A stretch of DNA of 64,000 nt from Staphylococcus simiae (GCF_017357005.1 NZ_CP071589.1:1116001-1180000); one strand, 5' to 3'; positions 39,980-50,618 are shown, counted from the stretch's first letter. Program-made: numbers and translations. The notes: generated by a model not told the origin, from the letters alone.

Positions 39980-40213
39980 GTGTTCAATAATATAAATAAA
40001 GCTGTTTTAACATATATATCAATCTTTTTAATTTCATGTGCTGTTTTTACAGTGTTTATCATAAGTGTTAACATTAGTGCTCATACAGAACAAACGTACG
40101 AAATGACTGACCATCAGTTACGTCAGAATAATAACAATCGTTCGTACGAACATACGAACTCTGCAAACGATAACGAACAAAGTTCGCAAAAAGTGTTCGC
40201 ATCAATAAATTAA
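39980..40213 (+). CDS. sosA: SOS-induced cell-division inhibitor SosA
   Basis: 77-aa membrane protein with one N-terminal transmembrane segment ([20 protein letters not shown]) and an Asn/Gln/Ser-rich tail predicted outside the cell. Position divergent from lexA, size and topology match staphylococcal SosA, which delays division during DNA damage. GTG start at 39980 with AGGAG 9 nt upstream. The coding region itself is rich in LexA half-site sequences (see findings). Confidence 0.88.
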   Translation: MFNNINKAVLTYISIFLISCAVFTVFIISVNISAHTEQTYEMTDHQLRQNNNNRSYEHTNSANDNEQSSQKVFASIN

Positions 40214-40246
40214 TTTCTGATGAATATCAATGTTAAACAAAATTCT

Positions 40247-40280
40247 AGCCTACTATGAGAAATCATATAGTGGGCTTTTT
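40247..40280 (+). terminator. Terminator after sosA
   Basis: AGCCTACTAT pairs with ATAGTGGGCT (one G-T wobble), followed by TTTT. Confidence 0.85.
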
Positions 40281-40397
40281 GTTATTTTTTACTTCTATAA
40301 TTAAAATGTTTCATTAAAGATTTAGTTACTTTTATAAATGATGGATATTTGTTATATTTCTCGTAGAATGAACTAACTAGAGAAAGTAGGAATTGTT

Positions 40398-40637
40398 ATG
40401 AGTGAGAATGATTTGAATATAGACAGAATTAATGAACTTGCTAGGAAGAAAAAAGAACAAGGTTTAACAGAGGAAGAAGCGAAAGAGCAATCTAAATTAC
40501 GAAAAGCCTATTTAGATAGTTTTAGAAAAGGATTCAAACAACAAATTGAAAATACAAAAGTGATTGATCCTGAGGGAAATGATGTTACTCCTGAAAAAAT
40601 CAAGGAAATACGTGATAAAAATAACGAAAAAAAGTAA
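40398..40637 (+). CDS. DUF896 family protein (YnzC-like)
   Basis: 79-aa charged helical protein of the DUF896/YnzC family, with the hallmark INELARKKKEQGLTEEEAKEQ...LRKAYLDSFRKGFKQQIENTKVIDPEGNDVTP. Function is not established; in Bacillus the relative lies in the lexA-linked ynzC locus. AGAAAGTAGGAAT precedes the ATG. It lies between sosA and tkt as in S. aureus. Confidence 0.92.
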   Translation: MSENDLNIDRINELARKKKEQGLTEEEAKEQSKLRKAYLDSFRKGFKQQIENTKVIDPEGNDVTPEKIKEIRDKNNEKK

Positions 40638-40757
40638 TTTGTAACAAATTAAAGAAGATTCTGATAAATAGCTAAAATGTAAGTGTTTTACTTATCTTTT
40701 TATTATATAATCAGTTATAATGAACGTGATAAAATAGAAGAAGGGAAGATATAATTT

Positions 40758-42746
40758 ATGTTTAATGAAAAAGATCAATTAGCTGTTGATACAATTCGTG
40801 CTTTAAGTATTGACACTATCGAAAAAGCGAATTCTGGACACCCGGGATTACCTATGGGCGCAGCTCCAATGGCATACACTTTATGGACACGTCACATGAA
40901 TTTTAATCCTCAATCAAAAGATTACTTTAACAGAGATCGTTTTGTTTTATCTGCAGGTCATGGTTCAGCTTTGCTTTATAGTTTATTACATGTATCTGGT
41001 AGTCTTGAATTAGAAGAGCTAAAACAATTTAGACAATGGGGTTCTAAAACTCCTGGACATCCAGAATTTAAACATACTGATGGCGTTGAAGTTACAACAG
41101 GTCCATTAGGACAAGGTTTTGCTATGTCAGTAGGTATGGCTTTAGCTGAAAGTCATTTAGCTGGTAAATTTAATAAAGATCAATTCAATGTTGTTGATCA
41201 TTACACTTATGTTTTAGCTTCAGATGGAGATTTAATGGAAGGTATTTCACATGAAGCCGCTTCATTTGCTGGACATAATAAATTAAGTAAATTAATCGTA
41301 TTATATGATTCAAATGATATTTCATTAGATGGTGAATTAAATAAAGCATTTTCCGAAAATACTAAACAACGCTTTGAATCATATGGCTGGAATTATTTAT
41401 TTGTTAAAGATGGTAATGACTTAGAAGAAATTGACAATGCTATCAATGAAGCTAAATCACAAGAAGGTCCTACTATTATCGAAGTTAAAACTACTATCGG
41501 ATTTGGATCTCCAAATAAAGCTGGTACAAATGGCGTTCACGGTGCTCCTCTAGGCGAAGATGAAAGAAAATTAACTTTAGAGAATTATGGTTTAGACCCT
41601 GAAAAACGTTTTAATGTTCCTGATGAAGTATATGAAATCTTCCAAACAACAATGTTACAAAGAGCTAATGAAGATGAGTCTAAATGGGAAGCATTAATTA
41701 AAGAATATAGTGATGCGTATCCTGAACTTGCTGAAGAGTTTAAATTGGCAGTTAGTGGTAAATTACCAGCTAATTATCGTGATGAGTTACCTCGTTTCGA
41801 CTTAGAGCATAACGGTGCATCACGTGCAGATTCTGGCGAGGTAATCCAAGCTTTAAGTAAATCTGTACCATCATTCTTTGGTGGCTCAGCTGACCTTGCT
41901 GGTTCAAATAAATCAAACGTTAAAGATGCAGCAGACTATACTCCATCAACACCAGAAGGTAAAAACATATGGTTTGGTGTACGTGAATTTGCAATGGGCG
42001 CTGCAGTAAATGGTATGGCAGCACACGGTGGATTACATCCATATGGCGCTACATTCTTTGTATTTAGTGATTATTTGAAACCGGCACTACGTTTATCATC
42101 AATTATGGGCTTAAATTCAACATTTATTTTCACACACGATTCAATTGCTGTAGGTGAAGATGGTCCTACTCATGAACCAATCGAACAATTAGCTGGATTA
42201 AGAGCTATCCCTAATATGAATGTTATCCGTCCAGCAGATGGTAACGAAACAAGAGTTGCTTGGGAAGTAGCATTAGAATCAGAAAGCACACCAACTTCTC
42301 TAGTATTAACTCGTCAAAACTTACCAGTACTTGATGTACCAGAAGATGTAGTTGAAGAAGGCGTTCGTAAAGGTGCATATGTTGTTTATGAAACTTCAGA
42401 AACTCCTGAATTCTTACTATTAGCAACTGGTTCAGAAGTGAGTCTAGCAGTAGATGCTGCTAAAGATATTGAAAAACAAGGTAAAGGAGTTCGCGTTGTT
42501 TCAATGCCAAACTGGAATGCATTTGAACAACAATCTGATGAATATAAAGAATCAGTTATTCCTTCTTCTATTACAAAACGAATTGCTATTGAAATGGCTT
42601 CTCCACTTGGTTGGCATAAATATGTTGGCTCTGAAGGTAAAGTTATCGGAATAGATGGTTTCGGTGCAAGTGCCCCTGGAGATTTAGTAGTAGAAAAATA
42701 TGGTTTTACAAAAGAGAATGTATTAAACCAAGTATTAAACTTCTAA
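40758..42746 (+). CDS. tkt: Transketolase
   Basis: Thiamine-diphosphate enzyme of the non-oxidative pentose phosphate pathway. The 662-aa product has the N-terminal [34 protein letters not shown] near 115-129, the ThDP motif starting SDGDLMEG near 155-162 and ending near [29 protein letters not shown] near 469-488, and a C-terminal transketolase domain. Length is normal. A terminator follows and then intron copy 3. Confidence 0.98.
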   Translation: MFNEKDQLAVDTIRALSIDTIEKANSGHPGLPMGAAPMAYTLWTRHMNFNPQSKDYFNRDRFVLSAGHGSALLYSLLHVSGSLELEELKQFRQWGSKTPGHPEFKHTDGVEVTTGPLGQGFAMSVGMALAESHLAGKFNKDQFNVVDHYTYVLASDGDLMEGISHEAASFAGHNKLSKLIVLYDSNDISLDGELNKAFSENTKQRFESYGWNYLFVKDGNDLEEIDNAINEAKSQEGPTIIEVKTTIGFGSPNKAGTNGVHGAPLGEDERKLTLENYGLDPEKRFNVPDEVYEIFQTTMLQRANEDESKWEALIKEYSDAYPELAEEFKLAVSGKLPANYRDELPRFDLEHNGASRADSGEVIQALSKSVPSFFGGSADLAGSNKSNVKDAADYTPSTPEGKNIWFGVREFAMGAAVNGMAAHGGLHPYGATFFVFSDYLKPALRLSSIMGLNSTFIFTHDSIAVGEDGPTHEPIEQLAGLRAIPNMNVIRPADGNETRVAWEVALESESTPTSLVLTRQNLPVLDVPEDVVEEGVRKGAYVVYETSETPEFLLLATGSEVSLAVDAAKDIEKQGKGVRVVSMPNWNAFEQQSDEYKESVIPSSITKRIAIEMASPLGWHKYVGSEGKVIGIDGFGASAPGDLVVEKYGFTKENVLNQVLNF

Positions 42747-42760
42747 ATAATACACTTATA

Positions 42761-42790
42761 AGAGTCTAGTTTAACTAGGCTCTTTTTTAA
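42761..42790 (+). terminator. tkt terminator, directly upstream of intron copy 3
   Basis: AGAGTCTAGTT pairs with AACTAGGCTCT (one wobble), followed by TTTTTAA. The intron begins at 42793. Confidence 0.9.
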
Positions 42791-42792
42791 TT

Positions 42793-44658
42793 GTGCGCCC
42801 GGCATGGGTAATTACTAGACGGTGAAAGTCCGTTACAGGCTTGGTAGTAGGAACTGTTAGCGAAAGACAAGGGTGTCCATTGTGAAATGGAATCTGAAGG
42901 AAGTCGGACGCAAACACTCGCACTGACGAACAGAAATATCATACAAGGCTATGTGGAATGGATGAATCTGCAATACAAGATAAAGTCCGATACTACCCGA
43001 GTTCTATATAGTAAATGATGCAGTGGAATGAGTGGAAAGTGGTTACTCTTACCCGGGGAGGTCTCATCAGCGATAAAAAAAATCGTAGTAATAACGAATG
43101 ATGAGAAGTCAGCAGAGGTCATAGTAGGTAGAAATACTGAAGGACTGAACAATATTCATACAAAGTAAAGAATGGAGGTTAGAGATTTACAACGTACAGA
43201 ATACAATTAATGATTGGCAACTCATAGAAAGATAAGTAGTGGAACGAAAAAGGATATATGAGTGCGTACAGTAAATCTTAGGTGAAATGAAAGAAATGTA
43301 TCGTGAGTCTCCATCTATGATGGAGCTTGTTGTAAGAGAGAATAATATACAAAAAGCAATTAAGAAAGTGAAGAAAAACAACGGTGCACCTGGCATCGAT
43401 GGCATGCGAGTAAGTGAATTAACATCACATTTCGCAAAATACTTTCCACAAATTAAACAAAAACTGCTTGATGGCACGTATAAGCCACAAGCAGTAAGAA
43501 AGGTTGAAATACCTAAATCAAATGGGAAAAAGCGCGTGCTTGGAATCCCTGTCGCAAGAGACAGAGTTATCCAACAAGCCATTAAACAAGTCATTGAACC
43601 TAGTATCGACCGTACTTTCTCAAAACACAGTCATGGCTTTAGACCGAATCGTAGTACAGGAACTGCACTTAAAGAATGTGCAACATACTATGAAGAAGGT
43701 TACTTAGTTGCAGTTGATTGTGATTTAAAACAGTGCTTTGATATGTTGAACCATGATAAATTAATGTATCTATTTGAACGACATGTTCAAGATAAAGCCA
43801 TTTCTAAATTTATTCGTAGAAGCCTACAGGTTGGTGCAATCGACCTCAATGGTAATTATCGAAGTAGAGAAATAGGTGCACCGCAAGGTGGTGTTATTTC
43901 CCCGTTACTTTGTAATATTTATCTTCACGAATTAGATAATGAATTGGAGAAACGTGGTCATCGCTTTGTTCGTTATGCAGATGACTTCGTCATCTTTGTA
44001 CGTACAAAACGAGCGGGTCAACGTGTCATGGAAAGTGTGACAAAGTTTATCGAAAAAGACCTTAAACTTATTGTAAATAGTGAAAAGAGCAAGGTAGGTT
44101 CTATCACACGTTTAAAGTTCTTGAGTTGTCTAATGACCAAAGTAAATGGGACTTATCGTTTCAGACCGACTATGGAAGCAAGAAGAAATTTAAAACGCAC
44201 CTTAAGACGTCTAACGAAACGAAATAGACCAGGTACCTTTAAAGAGATTATATCAGAAATTAATCAAGTAACACGAGGGTGGATAAATTACTTTGGTAAA
44301 GGATTTATTACAGGTTTTGTAACGAAGTTACAATCATGGTTAAACCGACGCATTAGACAACTAATCCTCAAAAGATGGAAAAGAATAAAAACCAAATATA
44401 AGATGTTACGTAAGTATGGACTTGACCATAAGAGTGCAATGAAAATTGCCAATTCAAGAAAGAAATACTGGCGCTTATCATCAACGCATGAAGTTCATCG
44501 TGCACTTACAACAAAACGTCTCTACAAGTGGGGGTTAGAACCATTAACCCAACTCGCAGAGACGGCTTACGCAAGATATTGAACCGCCGAGTACGGAACC
44601 GTACGCTCGGTGGTGTGAGAGGACGGATAATCAAATAATGGTTATCCTCCTACTCGAT
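42793..44658 (+). mobile_element. Group II intron, class IIC-like, copy 3
   Basis: Same 1866-bp intron; domain V at 44583-44614. At 44150 it carries G like copy 2, not C like copy 1, so copies 2 and 3 look alike in my reading. Confidence 0.95.
43287..44582 (+). CDS. ltrA: Group II intron reverse transcriptase/maturase (copy 3)
   Basis: Protein identical to the other two copies; intact frame with YADD at 230-233. Confidence 0.93.
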   Translation: MKEMYRESPSMMELVVRENNIQKAIKKVKKNNGAPGIDGMRVSELTSHFAKYFPQIKQKLLDGTYKPQAVRKVEIPKSNGKKRVLGIPVARDRVIQQAIKQVIEPSIDRTFSKHSHGFRPNRSTGTALKECATYYEEGYLVAVDCDLKQCFDMLNHDKLMYLFERHVQDKAISKFIRRSLQVGAIDLNGNYRSREIGAPQGGVISPLLCNIYLHELDNELEKRGHRFVRYADDFVIFVRTKRAGQRVMESVTKFIEKDLKLIVNSEKSKVGSITRLKFLSCLMTKVNGTYRFRPTMEARRNLKRTLRRLTKRNRPGTFKEIISEINQVTRGWINYFGKGFITGFVTKLQSWLNRRIRQLILKRWKRIKTKYKMLRKYGLDHKSAMKIANSRKKYWRLSSTHEVHRALTTKRLYKWGLEPLTQLAETAYARY

Positions 44659-45089
44659 TTTAAAGATTATATATTTGTAAGTATTTTATTAAGGTTGATA
44701 AGTTGAGTTTAATTAAAGTAGTTTGAAGTCGTCTTTTTAAAATATGGTCAAATATATCAAAGTCTGTTTAAATAATTTTAACGATAGTTTGTTAGTCGGA
44801 ATAGTAATCCGGTGTTATAAAATTATGACTATTGAATGTTTATTGAATTAGAGAACAAAAAGGTTTGTCGGTAATTGAACTGTTAGTCTAATTAATAAAA
44901 CAAACAAACAACAATCAATAATCCGTGATAAATTATAAATTGTTAAATAAATATTTTTAAAGCACTGTTATAACCCTCTAATCTTTGGTATCATTTTGAG
45001 TGGCGAAATAAATGCTAAGATCAATAAGTTATTGAAATAATTAGTTGAATTTAGTAAAATTCAGAAGAATACAGAAAGCAGGTGAAACA
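44659..45089 (+). promoter_or_regulatory. Intron 3 to yneF gap with yneF promoter
   Basis: About 430 bp, AT-rich, no convincing gene. Near its end TTGAAA 45032-45037, a 17-nt spacer and TAAAAT 45055-45060 form a good promoter for the next gene, with AGCAGGTGA as its ribosome binding site. Confidence 0.55.
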
Positions 45090-45332
45090 ATGGCAACTTG
45101 GTTAGCAATTATTTTAATTTTAATAGCCCTAATCGCAGGATTAGTAGGTGGATTCTTCTTAGCAAGAAAATACATGATGGATTATTTAAAGAAAAACCCA
45201 CCAATTAATGAAGAAATGCTTCGTATGATGATGATGCAAATGGGTCAAAAACCATCTCAAAAGAAAATTAATCAAATGATGACTATGATGAATAAAAATA
45301 TGGATCAAAATATGAAAAATCCAAAAAAATAA
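45090..45332 (+). CDS. yneF: YneF family (UPF0154) small membrane protein
   Basis: 80-aa protein with one N-terminal membrane segment ([21 protein letters not shown]) followed by [39 protein letters not shown] and a Met/Asn/Lys-rich tail, the UPF0154/YneF pattern. Function is unknown. ATG at 45090 follows AGGTGA; an in-frame TTG at 45045 lacks a site. It lies downstream of tkt as in Bacillus and other staphylococci. The hairpin ATTGTTCACACGATGGAACAAT at 45352 with a T-rich tail ends the unit. Confidence 0.9.
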   Translation: MATWLAIILILIALIAGLVGGFFLARKYMMDYLKKNPPINEEMLRMMMMQMGQKPSQKKINQMMTMMNKNMDQNMKNPKK

Positions 45333-45500
45333 TATCATTTATTGCAGTAAAGATTGTTCACACGATGGAACAATCTTTATTTTTTTATAAATTTCAAATA
45401 TTTGCTGATATTGAATATACTAAATGACTTCACAATGAATAAGTGATATAATTTTTTGGTGTAATTGATATAATAGTATATTAATAAGAAGGTGTCTTTA

Positions 45501-45968
45501 GTGCTATATTTAATTTTTTCAATTGTTGTGGCTTTTTTTATGGGTGCAATGGTTATAGTTATAAGAATGAAAGCACAAAATTATCCAGTAAATGAAAAGA
45601 AAATTATATTACCACCATTTTTTATGTCAACAGGTGCGTTAATGTATGTTGTTCCATATTTTAGACTAACCGGTCAAGAAATGTTAGAGTCACTTATTTT
45701 AGGTGTACTATTTTCAACTGTGCTTATATGGACATCCCGTTTTGAAATTAAAGGCTCAGATATATATATGAAACGTTCAAAAGCATTTCCAGTGATTTTA
45801 ATATCTTTATTAGTTATTAGAACAGTAATGAAAATATTTATTAGTAAAGAAATTGATCCAGGAGAAATAGGTGGAATGTTCTTCTTATTAGCATTTTGTA
45901 TGATAGTACCATGGAGAATAGCTATGCTTTATCAATATAAAAAGTTAAAAAAATCACTAATACAATAA
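45501..45968 (+). CDS. CcdC-like (DUF1453) membrane protein
   Basis: 155-aa integral membrane protein with about five hydrophobic segments, of the CcdC/DUF1453 type (AFFMGAMVIVIRMKA, KIILPPFFMSTGALMYVVP, LILGVLFSTVLIWTSRFEI, MFFLLAFCMIVPWRIAM). The Bacillus relative sits with cytochrome c biogenesis genes, but function is unproven. GTG at 45501, 6 nt after AAGGTG, is preferred over the overlapping GTG at 45492. Confidence 0.75.
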   Translation: MLYLIFSIVVAFFMGAMVIVIRMKAQNYPVNEKKIILPPFFMSTGALMYVVPYFRLTGQEMLESLILGVLFSTVLIWTSRFEIKGSDIYMKRSKAFPVILISLLVIRTVMKIFISKEIDPGEIGGMFFLLAFCMIVPWRIAMLYQYKKLKKSLIQ

Positions 45969-46063
45969 AACTATAGCCACTTATTTGTAGCGTTTAACGT
46001 TATTGATAAGTGGTTTTGTTTTAACTTGATTTCAATATAAGAAATGTATAAAATAATAATAAG

Positions 46064-46077
46064 CGAACAAACGTTCT
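46064..46077 (+). promoter_or_regulatory. LexA (SOS) box before sbcDC
   Basis: CGAACAAACGTTCT matches the CGAAC-N4-GTTCG consensus at all but the last base and lies 15 bp before the sbcD ATG, so LexA should control sbcDC. Confidence 0.85.
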
Positions 46078-46091
46078 TATAGGAGGATTAA

Positions 46092-47216
46092 ATGAAGATA
46101 ATACATACTGCTGACTGGCATTTAGGAAAAATATTGAATGGGAAGCAATTGCTTGAAGACCAAAAATATATATTGACTAAATTTATAGACCAAATGAAGC
46201 AACAACAACCAGATGTTATTGTGATTGCTGGGGATTTATATGATACAACTTATCCTAGTAAAGATACTACAAAATTATTAGAAGAGACTATTGCAAAGCT
46301 AAATTTAGAACTTAAGATTCCAATTATCATGATAAGCGGAAATCATGATGGTAAAGAAAGATTAAATTATGGAGCTGGTTGGTTTGAACACAACCAATTA
46401 TATATTAAGACGAAACTAGAAGATTTTTTAGAACCAATAATATTGAATGGCATAAATTTTTACACTTTACCGTATGCAACAGTTAGTGAAATGCAATTTT
46501 ACTTTGAAGATGATCAGATAAAGACACACCAACAGGGGATAGCCAGGTGTATATCAGAAATAACCAATCATATTAATACTAATGGGATAAACATACTCAT
46601 TAGTCATTTAACAGTTCAAGGTGGTAAGACATCAGACTCTGAACGTCCTTTAACAATAGGTACAGTGGAATCTATAGAATCATCAGTTTTTAATCCTTTT
46701 AATCATGTCATGCTAGGTCATTTACATCACCCTTTCAGCATTAATGATAAAAAGATTAAATATAGTGGTTCATTACTACAGTACTCGTTCTCAGAAGCAG
46801 GACAAGCAAAAGGATATAGACAGGTCACGATTGATAAAAATGACAATATAGAAGATACGTTTGTACCATTAATTCCTTTAAGACAACTTGAAATAGTTGA
46901 AGGAGAGTATCAAGACGTGATAGAAGAAAAAGTTAAGGTCAAAAATAAGGACAATTATTTTCATTTTAAATTAAAAAATATGTCTCATATTATTGATCCA
47001 ATGATGCATTTGAAGGAAATTTACCCTAACACACTAGCTTTAACAAATGAGACTTTTAGTTTTAATGAAACTAATGACCAGGTAGATATTGAAGAACGTG
47101 ACGATTTTTCAATTATTGAACAATTCTTCCAATACATTACTGATGAAACATTAACTGATGTTCAATCGAAAAAAATAATCAATATCTTAGAGGACATTGA
47201 GAGAAAGGAGGAATAA
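46092..47216 (+). CDS. sbcD: Exonuclease subunit SbcD
   Basis: Mre11-type nuclease subunit that, with SbcC, opens hairpins and processes DNA ends. The 374-aa product has the metallophosphoesterase motifs TADWHLGK near 6-13, VIAGDLYD near 46-53, [11 protein letters not shown] near 80-90 and MLGHLHHPF near 208-216. AGGAGG precedes the ATG. sbcC follows after 3 bp, so the two form an operon under an SOS box. Confidence 0.97.
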   Translation: MKIIHTADWHLGKILNGKQLLEDQKYILTKFIDQMKQQQPDVIVIAGDLYDTTYPSKDTTKLLEETIAKLNLELKIPIIMISGNHDGKERLNYGAGWFEHNQLYIKTKLEDFLEPIILNGINFYTLPYATVSEMQFYFEDDQIKTHQQGIARCISEITNHINTNGINILISHLTVQGGKTSDSERPLTIGTVESIESSVFNPFNHVMLGHLHHPFSINDKKIKYSGSLLQYSFSEAGQAKGYRQVTIDKNDNIEDTFVPLIPLRQLEIVEGEYQDVIEEKVKVKNKDNYFHFKLKNMSHIIDPMMHLKEIYPNTLALTNETFSFNETNDQVDIEERDDFSIIEQFFQYITDETLTDVQSKKIINILEDIERKEE

Positions 47217-47219
47217 AAT

Positions 47220-50200
47220 ATGAAACCATTAGAATTGCAATTAGTAAATTTTGGCCCATTTTTAGAGGAACATATAGATTTTAGACAGATTGAAGATAAT
47301 GAGTTATTTTTGATAAGTGGTAAAACTGGTTCTGGTAAAACAATGCTTTTTGATGCTATGGTGTATGCATTATTTGGAGAGGCTTCAACTAAAGATAGAA
47401 AAGAATCAGATTTGAGAAGTCATTTTGCGGATGGAAAAGAACCGATGACAGTAACTTTTATATTTGAATTACATAATAGGCAATATAAAGTTACAAGACA
47501 GGGGCCATTTTTAAAAGAAGGAAATGTTACAAAAACTAATGCCAAACTTGATGTTTATGAAAAAATAGATAATAAATTTGAATTAAGAGAAAGCAAAGTT
47601 ACACTTGGAAATCAATTTATTATTGATTTATTAGGTGTCAATGCTGACCAATTCAGACAACTATTTATTTTACCTCAGGGTGAATTTAAAAGATTTTTAT
47701 TATCTAATAGTAGGGAGAAACAAGGCATATTAAGAACTTTGTTTAATAGTGAAAAATATGAAAATATACAAAATGTAATAACAGATGATGTAAAGTCAGA
47801 AAAGCAACAGATAGACAATAGATATCAACAAATTGATGCATTGTGGCAAAGTATTGATCACTTTGATGACGAAGTTTTAATGATGATACTATCGACATCA
47901 AGTCAACAAACTGAAAAAATACTTTACTATATTCCAGAAATATATAAGATATCTGAGAAAATCTTAAATGAATATCAACTCAAACAACAACAAAGTAGCA
48001 AGGACTTTGAAAATATCGAACGAAAATTAAATCAAAATATTGAACTTTTAAATAATATCAAATTATTAGAACAACAACAGTACAATCTTAGTTTATTAAA
48101 AGAACATCAAAATGAGATAGACAATAAAAAACAAATTATATTTAACTTGAATGAAATTGCCACTTTAACTACATATTTAGATAATAAAGAGCAAATAACT
48201 GTAAAATACAACAATACTATAAATAGTATTAACCAAAGTAACAAACTAATTGAGTCTATTAATTCAGAGAAATTAGCAATTAATCATCAATTTGAACAAC
48301 TTAATGCTAAAAAAGAAATTGTTAAAAATAAAGAAGAGTTTATCAATGCAACTCAATATATAGAACAACACATTGATAAATACAAGAATAGTTATCAAGA
48401 TATTGAACAAGTTAAACAACAATTTGAACAAGATTATATTAAACAAGGCGAATTAAAAAACAATTTAAATCAATTAAATAATGATTTAGAATTCCATCAA
48501 CAAGACTATGATATAGTAATCACGTTAACAACTGAAATAAACAATTTAAACAATAATATTAAAAATATGAAAGACCAATTAGATGCAAAAGCAAAAATGA
48601 AAGAAAAACAACAACAGTTGACTGAATTACAATTACAGAAAAGTAATCAATTAGATTTAATGACTGAATTGAAAAATAAACATAACAGCTTAGATAAAGA
48701 TTTATTAGACTTAACTAATAAAGAAGATTTTGTTAATGAAATAAAAGCGGCAGTATCAATTGGAGAAGTATGTCCTATTTGTGGTAATGAAATAAATGAT
48801 TTAGGAGAACATATTGATTTTAATTCAATCAATAAGAGACGTAATGATATAAAGAAAATAGAAGCTGATATTGCAACTGTCCAATCAAATATAGCTGTAA
48901 AAGATAATGAAATTAAAAATGTTGAGGAACAAATTGCTAATATTTCTATAAATGATATAAATACAAATAATCTACAAGATTTACAATATAAACTAACCGT
49001 AAAACAACAACAGTTAGAGCAACAACAAGAAATAAATAAAAGAGTTGAGAATAAAGTAAAACAAAAAGAAAGTTTCATTCAACAACTACATCAAACAGAA
49101 CTATCATTAAATAATAATGACAGTAAACTACGTCAACATAGAGAGAATATAATGGAGTTTAAAAAAGTAACAAACTTTGATGATATTTCTGAATTTTTAA
49201 ATGTATATAAAGAATATGTGGAAAGTATACAGAGGTATCATGAGCAACTAGACGACTTAACTAAACAACTAAATGAAGTCGAACAGAAAGGTAAGATTGA
49301 ACATAACAACTTTGAACATTATCAACAACAATTAAATGATTATGAGGTACAGTTAAACGATATAAACCTTCATATTGAACAAGAGCAACAACGCCTAAAT
49401 ATAACTTCATTACAAGAAATAGAAGATCTTGTCCAATATCGACAACAAAAAGAACAAATACAACATGATATTGATCAATATTATCAACAGTTACACGAAT
49501 ACGAAATAGAAATTAAAAGATTAAAGCAATTAACAGAACATAAAGAATTATATAATCACGAGAAGTTAATAAAGGACTATGAAATAGCTAAGCAACAGCA
49601 AGAACATGATATAAGTGAGTTGTCTAAAGTTCAATTTCAATGGCAAGAAATATTCAAGAAAATTAAAGATATTGAACAGCATATAAACTATTTGAATAAA
49701 GAATTGAAAGAACAACAACAAATTTTCCAATTATCAGAAATACTAAATGGTAAAAATAACAAAAAATTAAATCTTGAAAATTATGTTTTGATTTACTATT
49801 TAGATAAAATTATTACTCAAGCTAATTTACGTTTAGCAAACATGACAGATAATCGTTACCAATTGAAGCGGAGAGAAGCGGTATCACAGGGATTAAGTGG
49901 TTTAGAAATCGATGTTTTTGATTTGTATTCTAATAAATCAAGACATATAAGTTCTTTATCAGGGGGAGAAACATTCCAGTCTTCATTAGCACTGGCATTG
50001 GGTCTTAGTGAAATTGTGCAACAACAAGCAGGTGGTATCTCACTTGAATCTATATTCATTGATGAAGGCTTTGGTACACTAGATCAAGAAACTTTAGAAA
50101 CTGCATTAGATACTTTGTTGAATATTAAGTCGACTGGTAGAATGGTAGGCATAATTTCTCATGTAAGTGAGTTGAAGAATAGGATACCATTAATTTTAGA

Positions 50201-50249
50201 AGTGAAAGCAAATCAATACCAAAGTACTACTGCTTTTAGAAGAAATTAA
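47220..50249 (+). CDS. sbcC: Exonuclease subunit SbcC
   Basis: Rad50-type ATPase partner of SbcD. In 1009 aa: Walker A SGKTGSGKT near 33-41, very long Gln-rich coiled coils, the zinc-hook CPICG with Cys518 and Cys521 at the apex, and at the C-terminus the ABC signature SSLSGGETFQSSLALALG and Walker B FIDEGFGTLDQETLE. Its length matches staphylococcal SbcC. AAAGGAGG lies just before the ATG. Confidence 0.97.
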   Translation: MKPLELQLVNFGPFLEEHIDFRQIEDNELFLISGKTGSGKTMLFDAMVYALFGEASTKDRKESDLRSHFADGKEPMTVTFIFELHNRQYKVTRQGPFLKEGNVTKTNAKLDVYEKIDNKFELRESKVTLGNQFIIDLLGVNADQFRQLFILPQGEFKRFLLSNSREKQGILRTLFNSEKYENIQNVITDDVKSEKQQIDNRYQQIDALWQSIDHFDDEVLMMILSTSSQQTEKILYYIPEIYKISEKILNEYQLKQQQSSKDFENIERKLNQNIELLNNIKLLEQQQYNLSLLKEHQNEIDNKKQIIFNLNEIATLTTYLDNKEQITVKYNNTINSINQSNKLIESINSEKLAINHQFEQLNAKKEIVKNKEEFINATQYIEQHIDKYKNSYQDIEQVKQQFEQDYIKQGELKNNLNQLNNDLEFHQQDYDIVITLTTEINNLNNNIKNMKDQLDAKAKMKEKQQQLTELQLQKSNQLDLMTELKNKHNSLDKDLLDLTNKEDFVNEIKAAVSIGEVCPICGNEINDLGEHIDFNSINKRRNDIKKIEADIATVQSNIAVKDNEIKNVEEQIANISINDINTNNLQDLQYKLTVKQQQLEQQQEINKRVENKVKQKESFIQQLHQTELSLNNNDSKLRQHRENIMEFKKVTNFDDISEFLNVYKEYVESIQRYHEQLDDLTKQLNEVEQKGKIEHNNFEHYQQQLNDYEVQLNDINLHIEQEQQRLNITSLQEIEDLVQYRQQKEQIQHDIDQYYQQLHEYEIEIKRLKQLTEHKELYNHEKLIKDYEIAKQQQEHDISELSKVQFQWQEIFKKIKDIEQHINYLNKELKEQQQIFQLSEILNGKNNKKLNLENYVLIYYLDKIITQANLRLANMTDNRYQLKRREAVSQGLSGLEIDVFDLYSNKSRHISSLSGGETFQSSLALALGLSEIVQQQAGGISLESIFIDEGFGTLDQETLETALDTLLNIKSTGRMVGIISHVSELKNRIPLILEVKANQYQSTTAFRRN

Positions 50250-50410
50250 TATCATTTTAATTATGTAATAGAAATAAGATTGAACTATTTTTACTTACCA
50301 TATTATATATTTCTATTAATTATAAAACTATGATAGTTATCTATAAATATATGGTGAAAATAGAAAAATAATATTTGATAAATCAAATGATACTTTAATG
50401 TGAATACAAT

Positions 50411-50607
50411 TTGAAACAACACATTGTTATGATAATAATTATGTCATTTTAATAGAGGAAATAGGGATAATAGTCGAACTGGTATGAAGTATATTTATTT
50501 AATTAACTAGGGAGATAAAAAAACACGACAATATCGTTAAAAGTATAGTCTTAAAGCAAATTACTAAATTTGTAAAGACTAACTATAGATATTGTCGTGT
50601 TTTTTTA
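50411..50607 (+). ncRNA. Candidate Fur-controlled small RNA between sbcC and mscL
   Basis: TTGAAA 50411-50416, 17-nt spacer and AATAAT 50434-50439 form a promoter facing away from sbcC. TGATAATAATTATGT (50430-50444) overlaps the -10 and matches the Fur 7-1-7 consensus TGATAATNATTATCA at 12 of 14 defined positions. No ORF with a ribosome binding site follows, and a long hairpin with a T-run ends at 50607. The predicted transcript is about 160 nt. This is inference; the hairpin could serve only sbcC and mscL. Confidence 0.35.
50516..50607. terminator. Long bidirectional terminator hairpin, sbcC / mscL
   Basis: AAAAACACGACAATATC and GATATTGTCGTGTTTTTT are complementary across about 90 bp, with further imperfect pairing inside (AGTATAGTCTT with AAGACTAACTAT). 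The A-run on the left and T-run on the right make it usable in both directions. Confidence 0.85.
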
Positions 50608-50618
50608 TAAAGACTAAT

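Noticed and set aside
48647-49078. 143-aa minus-strand Ser/Cys-rich ORF inside sbcC
   Set aside because: Antisense shadow of the Gln/Lys/Glu-rich coiled coil.
50415-50445. Fur-type box as an operator of sbcC or mscL
   Set aside because: sbcC ends 180 bp upstream and mscL is transcribed towards it, so neither start is near; kept only as part of the sRNA candidate.
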